Position numbers and translations under genes: made by a program
Notes under the pieces: generated by a model
Database searches by the model: none
Told to the model about the DNA's origin: nothing
Seen by the model: the letters and a program-made list of their open reading frames with translations, nothing else
Shown: positions 1-5,472 of the stretch, in pieces
Position numbering within the stretch: the stretch's first letter is position 1
How the letters are laid out: each line of letters opens with the position of its first letter
NCBI GenBank assembly: GCA_934385225.1
Contig: CAKRPQ010000042.1
Location: 1 to 15,567, forward strand
Source: an uncultured Eubacteriales bacterium
Lineage (GTDB): Bacteria > Bacillota > Clostridia > Oscillospirales > CAG-272
Direction of reading: 5' to 3'
DNA: 15,567 nt

Positions 1-513
1 CACCCGAACAACGTAAAACGCGTTATCCGCGCACTCGAAGTATTCAGGGTCAGCGGAAAGACAAAAACGGAACTTGACAGGCTTTCGCGCGAAAAGGAAT
101 GCGAATACGACCCGCTTATAATATGCCTTAAAGCCGAAAACAGGGAGCTTCTTTACGGGCGCATAGACAGGCGCGCCGAGGAAATGATGAAAAAAGGTCT
201 GGAAAACGAAGTCAGAGATCTTTATGCGCGCGGTATGCTACCCGAAAACTCCACGGCGGCTCAGGCGATAGGCTACAAAGAAATGATTGCCTGCATAAAA
301 GGCGAGATCACCGAGGAGGAGGCGCTCGACGAGATCAAGCTCGCCTCGCGCAGATACGCAAAAAGGCAGGAAACATGGTTCGGACGCCGCGAAAACGTCG
401 ATTTTATCACCATTGACGACGGACATCAAACAAAAACATTTGAAGAGATTGTTAATAATGCGGTGAAACTGTTCAATTCTTTCGGATTTTGTGATATACT
501 GAATAAAATGTGA
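1..513 (+). CDS. miaA: tRNA dimethylallyltransferase MiaA (C-terminal part, 5' end outside window)
   Basis: MiaA transfers a dimethylallyl group from DMAPP to N6 of A37 in tRNAs that read UNN codons. The frame is open from base 1 and the visible 170 residues are the C-terminal half of the family, which is normally about 300 residues. Landmarks are HPNNVKRVIRALEVF at the left edge, the segment ending QAIGYKEM, and the basic RRYAKRQETWFGRR stretch typical of the MiaA C-terminus. Because the start lies outside, the P-loop and the catalytic Thr/Asp region cannot be checked. It ends 13 bp before the HlyD-like gene. The family call is secure; nothing in the visible part looks degraded. Confidence 0.95.
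   Translation, partial: HPNNVKRVIRALEVFRVSGKTKTELDRLSREKECEYDPLIICLKAENRELLYGRIDRRAEEMMKKGLENEVRDLYARGMLPENSTAAQAIGYKEMIACIKGEITEEEALDEIKLASRRYAKRQETWFGRRENVDFITIDDGHQTKTFEEIVNNAVKLFNSFGFCDILNKM
492..500 (+). promoter_or_regulatory. Possible extended -10 promoter before the HlyD-like gene
   Basis: The string TGATATACT, at the very end of miaA, fits an extended -10 element (TGnTATACT). The best -35 at 17-bp spacing (472-477, TTCAAT) is poor. A start near 507 would leave a short leader before the ATG at 527, whose ribosome site is AGAAAGG at 513-519. It may be a secondary promoter in a longer operon; this is inference only. Confidence 0.3.
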
Positions 514-526
514 GAAAGGCGTCAAA

Positions 527-1834
527 ATGGATACAAAATATCTGAAACGCGTTGCAATATATTTTGCTTCGGCTGTCGCCGCGATAGCTCTCATTCTTTA
601 CATCTGGTATCACCTCGCTGACGGCTTCACAACCGACATCACGACAATGTATGCCGAGCCCTCCTCCGAGAGGACGGTCATCACGGGAGACGGATATATT
701 TTCCGAAACGAGGAATATGTTTTTTCGTCTTATTCGGCATCGGACGCGGTCAATTATCTCGTCTCGGACGGCGAAAAAGTGGGCGTTGACAGTCCCGTTG
801 CCGAAAGCTATTCGGACGCATCGGGGTACGGAATAAGAACCGAACTTGACACCATTGAGGAAAAGCTGAACATTCTGAAAGAAAGCTCGCTCGGGCAGAA
901 TGTTTCGGTCTCGGACACGGCGGCGACGGACAAAAAGATAAATACCTATTACCGAGCAATCCTCGAAAGCCTTGCGGAGGGAAAATACAGCCACGCAATG
1001 CGCTCCTCGTCGGGACTTCTCATTCAGATGAACAAAAGGCAGCTGATAACGGGAGAGGTCGGAAGTTTTTCATCGCTCGAAGCCTCGCTTGAAGCAAGAA
1101 AAACATCGCTTGTTTCAAAGCTGAGCGGAAGAAGCGAGACTGTTTTTGCGGAAAAGAGCGGGTACTTCTACATCGGCACGGACGGGTACGAAAAAATCTT
1201 CTCGTCGGACAAGATAAATACCCTCACGCTCTCATCGTTCCTTTCTCTCACCGAAAGTGTCCCCGAGGACTTCGGCGGTCACGCGCCGATAGGCAGAATC
1301 GTCCTCGACTACAAATGGTATATAGTCGTTCCGATGAAAAAGTCCGAGGCGGGCAGTATAAAAGCGGGACGCGACTACGAGGCGGTCTTCCCTTACAACT
1401 ACGACATGAAGCTGACGCTTCACGCCGAAAAAATTCTGACCGATGTTACAGGCGACGCCGCCGCGGTAGTATTTTCAAGCGGAGAAATGCCCGACGATTT
1501 CGGTTACAGACGTATGCAATCGGTTGAAATAATCACGTCCGAGGTGACGGGATACAGGATACCGAGCACTGCCGTCCGCGTAAAGGACGGCACATACGGC
1601 GTTTACACGCTCTACGGCGGCAAAGTCATCTTCAAGAGAGCCGAAATACTCGGCGAGACAAACGGCTACTACATTGTGAATATGACGGAACCGACGCGCG
1701 AAACGGAAAGTTCCGAAACGAACGCGGAAGAAACGGCAGAGACAGAAACGGAAATTACATACCCGTATCTGTCACTTCACGACAAAATAATCATATCCGG
1801 CAAGGATCTGTCGGACGGAATGGTATTCTATTGA
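527..1834 (+). CDS. HlyD-like membrane-anchored adaptor protein
   Basis: This 435-residue protein has a short N-terminal cytoplasmic stretch and one membrane helix at about residues 8-29; the rest should lie outside the membrane. After the anchor comes a beta-rich segment (GYIFRNEEYV), short coiled-coil-like pieces near residues 104-125 and 186-205, and a C-terminal half (RIPSTAVRVKDGTYGVYTLY, then LHDKIIISGKDLSDG) that resembles the barrel and lipoyl-like end of HlyD/RND periplasmic adaptors. Family members normally link an inner-membrane pump to other envelope parts, but no ABC, RND or MFS pump gene is nearby. The gene sits directly before yggS and sepF, so a role in envelope or division work is an inference from context. 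A Thr/Glu-rich insert (about residues 388-409) interrupts the C-terminal domain. It overlaps the TTG alternative start of yggS. HlyD-like fold: fairly sure; function: unknown. Confidence 0.75.
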   Translation: MDTKYLKRVAIYFASAVAAIALILYIWYHLADGFTTDITTMYAEPSSERTVITGDGYIFRNEEYVFSSYSASDAVNYLVSDGEKVGVDSPVAESYSDASGYGIRTELDTIEEKLNILKESSLGQNVSVSDTAATDKKINTYYRAILESLAEGKYSHAMRSSSGLLIQMNKRQLITGEVGSFSSLEASLEARKTSLVSKLSGRSETVFAEKSGYFYIGTDGYEKIFSSDKINTLTLSSFLSLTESVPEDFGGHAPIGRIVLDYKWYIVVPMKKSEAGSIKAGRDYEAVFPYNYDMKLTLHAEKILTDVTGDAAAVVFSSGEMPDDFGYRRMQSVEIITSEVTGYRIPSTAVRVKDGTYGVYTLYGGKVIFKRAEILGETNGYYIVNMTEPTRETESSETNAEETAETETEITYPYLSLHDKIIISGKDLSDGMVFY

Positions 1835-1851
1835 ACGGAGACATCAAAAAA

Positions 1852-2613
1852 ATGACAGGCGACGTACCCAAAAAAGAAAACGACTGTGATTACGATTGCG
1901 ATTGCAATTACGATTACAGCTACATAGACAGAAATTTCGAAAACATAAAAAAACGCGCGGAGGACGCAAAAAAGCGCTCGCACTACGGTCAGGACGTTAA
2001 AATTCTCGCCGCGGTCAAATACGCGACGGCGGGCGAAATAAAGCACCTTATCGAAAAAACCGGCATTACAGACATAGGCGAAAACAGAGTACAGCAGCTT
2101 CTCGAACACTACGAGGAGATAGGCAACACAATAAAGAGAAAAAACGTGAACGTCCATTTCATCGGCTCACTTCAAACCAACAAGGTAAAGTACATTATCG
2201 ACAAGGTGACGCTAATACACTCGCTCGACAGCGTAAAGCTCGCCGAGGAGATCGACCGTCAGGCGAAAAAACACGGAAAGACAATGGACGTTCTTGTCGA
2301 AATAAACTGCGGCAGAGAGGAAAACAAGGGCGGAATTCCGCCTGAGGAGACGGAGAGCTTTTGCCGTGAAATTATGAATTTTTCATCTATAAATTTATGC
2401 GGATTTATGACCATGGCACCCAAATGTGAAGAAAAAGCAGAATATTTTCAATATTTTGATAAAACTTATAAACTTTTTCTTGACATTTGGAGAAAAATCG
2501 TTCATAATAATAGAGAGCCTATTGTATCAATGGGAATGAGCGGCAGTTTTGAGGAAGCTATCCTCTGCGGTTCGACCTGCGTTCGCATAGGCAGGAGTTT
2601 TTTTGAAAAATAA
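1852..2613 (+). CDS. yggS: PLP homeostasis protein, YggS/YlmE (PROSC) family
   Basis: YggS-family proteins bind pyridoxal 5'-phosphate on a barrel like that of alanine racemase and balance free PLP; they are not racemases. Family landmarks are present in order: the PLP lysine in ILAAVKYAT, TDIGENRVQQLLEHY, VHFIGSLQTNKVKYI, CGFMTMAPKCE and VSMGMSGSFEEAI followed by VRIG. The ATG at 1852 is chosen because GGAG lies at 1837-1840. A TTG at 1831 in the same frame, overlapping the previous stop, is an alternative adding 7 residues. The protein starts with an unusual alternating Asp-Cys/Tyr stretch (residues 11-24) before the normal first helix. The last third of the gene is clearly richer in A/T than the rest and contains a promoter-like site. 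Next to sepF, as in many Firmicutes. Confidence 0.93.
   Translation: MTGDVPKKENDCDYDCDCNYDYSYIDRNFENIKKRAEDAKKRSHYGQDVKILAAVKYATAGEIKHLIEKTGITDIGENRVQQLLEHYEEIGNTIKRKNVNVHFIGSLQTNKVKYIIDKVTLIHSLDSVKLAEEIDRQAKKHGKTMDVLVEINCGREENKGGIPPEETESFCREIMNFSSINLCGFMTMAPKCEEKAEYFQYFDKTYKLFLDIWRKIVHNNREPIVSMGMSGSFEEAILCGSTCVRIGRSFFEK
1882..1923 (+). repeat. Imperfect hexanucleotide repeat inside yggS
   Basis: Seven consecutive hexamers, mostly variants of GATTAC/GATTGC, encode alternating Asp (once Asn, once Ser) and Cys/Tyr residues. The pattern is read directly from the bases. It looks like a product of slippage, and it stays in frame. Confidence 0.75.
2480..2508 (+). promoter_or_regulatory. Promoter-like site inside yggS, ahead of sepF
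   Basis: TTGACA at 2480-2485 and CATAAT at 2503-2508 are separated by exactly 17 bp, matching sigma-A consensus at 11 of 12 positions. It lies in the AT-rich end of yggS and would start RNA near 2515, about 130 nt before sepF. It would give sepF its own transcription in addition to read-through from upstream. It overlaps coding sequence, so chance is possible. Confidence 0.5.
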
Positions 2614-2643
2614 TTTGTATATAAAATTTTGGAGGAAAACATT

Positions 2644-3171
2644 ATGGGAATAATGGATAAATTCAAGAAATCAATGAACAACAACGACTACTCCGACAAC
2701 TACGACGATTACTACGACAGCTTCGAAGGCGGCTACGACGATGTTCCTCCGCAGGAAGAGCCTCAGCACGCTCCTCAGCAGGAACCCGCACAGAACTTCT
2801 ACAACCCGCCCACAGCTCCCTCGCCTGCTCCCGCAGGTCTCGGCGGAATGTCGCTTAACGGAAGTGCTATCGAGCTTAAAGTCGTAAAGCCGACAGAGTT
2901 CAAGGAAGGTCCCGATATTGCGGAGCATCTTCTGAGCAAGCGCACAGTCGTACTTAATCTCGAAGACGCAGACAAGGATACATCGAGAAGACTTATCGAC
3001 TTCCTCTTCGGCGTAGCCTACTCAATCGGCGGCGCAATAAAGAAGGTTGCCAACAACGCGTACGTTATCACGCCCGCAAACGTCGAAATCTCGAATGACA
3101 AGGATTCTGCCGCAAAGCAGGCGCAAAGCGCTCAGCAGCCCGCGCAGAACACAAACGGTTATAATTTCTGA
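2644..3171 (+). CDS. sepF: Cell division protein SepF
   Basis: SepF is a cytoplasmic, membrane-associated ring-forming protein that tethers and bundles FtsZ at the division site. The start ATG at 2644 follows GGAGG (2631-2635) at good spacing and gives 175 residues beginning MGIMDKFKKSM, the expected short amphipathic membrane-binding helix. Residues 12-65 are a flexible linker, first rich in Asp/Tyr/Asn and then in Pro/Gln. The SepF core covers about residues 75-150 (IELKVVKPTEFKEG, then TVVLNLEDAD, then RRLIDFLFGVAYSIGGAIKK, then NAYVITP). A short Gln/Ala-rich tail follows. It lies in the standard sepF-yggT-ylmH-divIVA order, although ftsZ is not in the window. Confidence 0.95.
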   Translation: MGIMDKFKKSMNNNDYSDNYDDYYDSFEGGYDDVPPQEEPQHAPQQEPAQNFYNPPTAPSPAPAGLGGMSLNGSAIELKVVKPTEFKEGPDIAEHLLSKRTVVLNLEDADKDTSRRLIDFLFGVAYSIGGAIKKVANNAYVITPANVEISNDKDSAAKQAQSAQQPAQNTNGYNF

Positions 3172-3227
3172 TAAAACGAAAACGGTTGATTATGTCCCGC
3201 ACGGAGTTTTTGATACCGTAATATATG

Positions 3228-3341
3228 TATAATTTGCGCCGCATTTTATGGGGTGCAAATTGTCGTATAACAAGAGTTGCGGCATATAATTTGCGCCGCA
3301 TTTTATGGGGTGCAAATTGTCGTATAACAAGAGTTGCGGCA
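3228..3341 (+). repeat. Perfect 57-bp tandem duplication with internal hairpins
   Basis: Two identical adjacent 57-bp copies (3228-3284 and 3285-3341) fill the middle of the gap between sepF and yggT. Each starts with TATAATTTGCGCC and ends with GAGTTGCGGCA. Within each copy, AATTTGCGCC pairs with GGGGTGCAAATT (10-bp stem with one G-U pair), so two identical stem-loops can form. No T-run follows either hairpin. There is no open frame of note through it. Confidence 0.9.
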
Positions 3342-3377
3342 GTATGACCGCTTTGTCGTCTGCCGCGTCGCTTTTTT
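3336..3377 (+). terminator. Possible terminator/attenuator just before yggT
   Basis: GCGGCAG (3336-3342) pairs with CTGCCGC (3360-3366), with an inner GAC/GTC helix, and six T residues follow at 3372-3377 after a 5-nt gap. The T-run abuts the yggT ribosome site (AAGGAGG, 3378-3384). The left arm lies in the end of the second 57-bp copy. The gap between stem and T-run makes it a weak candidate. Confidence 0.35.
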
Positions 3378-3389
3378 AAGGAGGAACTT

Positions 3390-3674
3390 TTGGGTGCAGT
3401 AACTTATGTAATATCGCACGCAGTCTTCTATTTTATAGAGGCGTTGCAATTTGCCATGATAATACGGGCTCTGCTCTCATGGTTTCCGCTCGACGATGAC
3501 AATATCATCGTATCGTTCGTATATTCGGTAACAGAACCGTTCATCTACCCCGTGAGGCTTCTGCTCGAAAAATCGGACAGGATAAGCTCGCTGCCGATAG
3601 ATGTTTCATTCTTCGTCACCTATCTTATTCTCTTTGCAGTATCGACTCTGCTTTCGGTTTATGGCGGAATTTGA
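3390..3674 (+). CDS. yggT: YggT/YlmG family membrane protein
   Basis: This is a 94-residue integral membrane protein with two hydrophobic segments (about residues 5-30 and 68-90) and the family signatures RALLSWFP and EPFIYPVRLLLE, then IDVSFFVTYLIL. YggT/YlmG proteins sit beside sepF and ylmH in many bacteria and are linked to cell division and membrane organisation, with no defined biochemical activity. The start is a TTG at 3390, supported by AAGGAGG five bases upstream; there is no better in-frame ATG or GTG. It overlaps ylmH by 14 bp, so the two are probably translationally coupled. The 218-bp gap before it holds the 57-bp duplication. Confidence 0.92.
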   Translation: MGAVTYVISHAVFYFIEALQFAMIIRALLSWFPLDDDNIIVSFVYSVTEPFIYPVRLLLEKSDRISSLPIDVSFFVTYLILFAVSTLLSVYGGI

Positions 3675-4452
3675 ATGTGAACTGCTTTCGGCAAGGCTTT
3701 CCGACCTTATGCGCGAGGCGGAGCGCGGATATGTGACGCACTCGTCGTTCCTTTCGCCCGCGGAGGTCTTGTTTGCAAAGAAGCGGAAAACGCCAAACGC
3801 CTTTTTCTTCGGCGGATACGACGGTGCGGAAAGAGAAATCGTATTTTTTCTGCCCGAATATCTCGAAGCTATGACGGACAATTTTTCGGACACGGCAAAA
3901 ATAAAAGAGCTCATATCGGACACCCTCGCGGAGGAAATAAAAACAGTCCGAATAACGGGCAGCGGCTATAAAAAACTGTCTCACAGAGACTATCTCGGCG
4001 CGCTTCTGAACCTCGGAACAGAGCGCAGCGCATTCGGTGACGTCTGCGTAACAGGCGACAGCACAGCCGTGGTTTTTGCCACGCCGCACGTTGCGTCACT
4101 GGTTAAGGATTCGCTCGAAAAAGTAGGTTCCGACAAGGTCAAAGTCGAAATTATGGGCTCCGAATTTGTCTTTTCGTTTGAGAGAAAATTATCCGCGATA
4201 AACGACACGGTAGCGTCGGACAGATTCGACTGCGTAGTAGCCTCTCTTTGCCGCAAAAGCCGCGGCAACGCAAAGGAACTGATTCTGGGCGGACTTGCGG
4301 AACTCAATTATTCCGTTTGCCAGAAGACGGACGCTGCCGTATCGGCAGGAGACACAGTCTCCGTTCGCGGATTCGGAAAATTCGTCATAAAAAACATAAC
4401 GGACGAAACAAAAAAAGGTCGCCTGCGCCTTGAAGCGGGCAAGTATATATGA
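3661..4452 (+). CDS. ylmH: YlmH family S4-domain RNA-binding protein
   Basis: A 263-residue protein with the YlmH layout. The N-terminal region (about 1-80) includes FLSPAEVLF and FFFGGYDGAEREIVFFLPEY. A middle domain (about 85-180) follows, and the C-terminal S4 RNA-binding domain (about 188-247) includes LILGGLAELNYSVCQKTDAA and GDTVSVRGFGKFVI. Family members bind ribosomal RNA or tRNA; in Bacillus subtilis YlmH has been tied to ribosome-associated quality control. The ATG at 3661 lies inside the end of yggT and has no clear Shine-Dalgarno, consistent with coupled translation. divIVA follows after 25 bp. Family call is secure; the precise role in this organism is inferred. Confidence 0.92.
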   Translation: MAEFECELLSARLSDLMREAERGYVTHSSFLSPAEVLFAKKRKTPNAFFFGGYDGAEREIVFFLPEYLEAMTDNFSDTAKIKELISDTLAEEIKTVRITGSGYKKLSHRDYLGALLNLGTERSAFGDVCVTGDSTAVVFATPHVASLVKDSLEKVGSDKVKVEIMGSEFVFSFERKLSAINDTVASDRFDCVVASLCRKSRGNAKELILGGLAELNYSVCQKTDAAVSAGDTVSVRGFGKFVIKNITDETKKGRLRLEAGKYI

Positions 4453-4477
4453 ATTTTCGGACAAGCGGAGGTGTATT

Positions 4478-5452
4478 ATGAGCGTCTCGGAAACATTCGA
4501 CAGAAATTTCAACAAATGTATGCGCGGGTACAATCCCGAAGAGGTTGACGGCGCCGTAGATGCCCTGCTCCGCTACTGCGACGACCTCGAAAGCGCAAAC
4601 CGCGAATTTGAGGTTGCAAACAACGATCTTATAGACGAAAAAACAGGGCTTGAAGAAAAAATTGCGGGACTTGAAAAGGAAAAAGCAGAGCTTCTCGGAA
4701 AAATATCCGAAATGTCCGCGAACCTTTCGAAAATTGAGAGCGTTTACAACGAATACAGAACAAAGTTCGGCGAGGCGAGAGATCTCGTCGGCAACGCAAA
4801 ACGCTCCGCCGCAGAAATTACCGAACGCGTGGAATTAAAAGCCGACACGATAATCCGCGATGCCGAAAGAAAATCCGAAAAGGCACTCGCCGATCTCGGA
4901 AAAGAAATTACATACAGAAAAAAACTTATCGACGATCTATCGGACTGCTACTCCGATTTTCAGACGAAAATCTGCGCGGAGCTTGGCAAAATGCTTGACA
5001 GAGTTTCTAATTTTTCAGCTGAAACGGACATTCCCGACGTACCCGACAGCTTGCTTGCGGGCGCAATGAGCGTTTCCCTGCCGCCGTCGGTCGATGATAT
5101 GATAACGATTCCCGACGCTGCGTCTGAAAAAACGGTAAAATCCGACGCAGTATCGGAAGAAAAAACGGTAAAATCTGACGCAGTATCGGAAGAAAAAACG
5201 GTAAAACCCGAAAGCACCGCGTGGGAAGCGGTAAAACAGGCGGCTTCGCCCGAAAAAAAGTCGGAAGAGCCGAAAAAAGAAGAACAGACCTCGAAAAACA
5301 AGACGGCGACGGAAATTCTCACCTCGATAGGTCCCGTTATAACGGAAAAATCGGGGACGGCGAAAAAAACGTCGCAGTTTGATGATATAAAAGCGTCCGT
5401 AGAACGGATAAATTCAAAGGTAATCGAAAAAAAATCAACACCGCATATATAA
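4478..5452 (+). CDS. divIVA: Cell division/polarity protein DivIVA
   Basis: DivIVA binds curved membrane at poles and septa and recruits division or wall-growth factors. The ATG at 4478 follows GGAGG (4467-4471) and gives 324 residues. The N-terminal lipid-binding domain is recognisable (FNKCMRGYNPEEVDGAVDAL, residues 11-30). Long coiled coils run from about 33 to 100 and 105 to 180. The C-terminal 140 residues are a charged, low-complexity tail of Lys/Glu/Ser/Thr. Two copies of the 11-residue unit EKTVKSDAVSE (217-227, 228-238) and the start of a third lie in this tail. This is longer than Bacillus DivIVA (about 160 residues), but long tails are common in Clostridia and Actinobacteria. It precedes ileS by 20 bp. 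Confidence 0.93.
   Translation: MSVSETFDRNFNKCMRGYNPEEVDGAVDALLRYCDDLESANREFEVANNDLIDEKTGLEEKIAGLEKEKAELLGKISEMSANLSKIESVYNEYRTKFGEARDLVGNAKRSAAEITERVELKADTIIRDAERKSEKALADLGKEITYRKKLIDDLSDCYSDFQTKICAELGKMLDRVSNFSAETDIPDVPDSLLAGAMSVSLPPSVDDMITIPDAASEKTVKSDAVSEEKTVKSDAVSEEKTVKPESTAWEAVKQAASPEKKSEEPKKEEQTSKNKTATEILTSIGPVITEKSGTAKKTSQFDDIKASVERINSKVIEKKSTPHI
5126..5206 (+). repeat. 33-bp in-frame tandem repeat in divIVA
   Basis: Two full 33-bp units (5126-5158 and 5159-5191) differ by one silent base (TCC versus TCT), and the first 15 bp of a third unit follow (5192-5206). They encode EKTVKSDAVSE twice, then EKTVK. The near-identity suggests recent duplication; copy number could vary between strains. 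Confidence 0.9.
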
Positions 5453-5472
5453 AAACAAGGAGACCTTTTCTT

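Noticed and set aside
3228..3341. CRISPR-like array
   Set aside because: The two copies are directly adjacent with no spacers, there are only two, and no cas genes are present.
5400..5472. T-box leader controlling ileS
   Set aside because: Only 20 bp separate divIVA and ileS; there is no room for a specifier stem or the conserved T-box antiterminator sequence.
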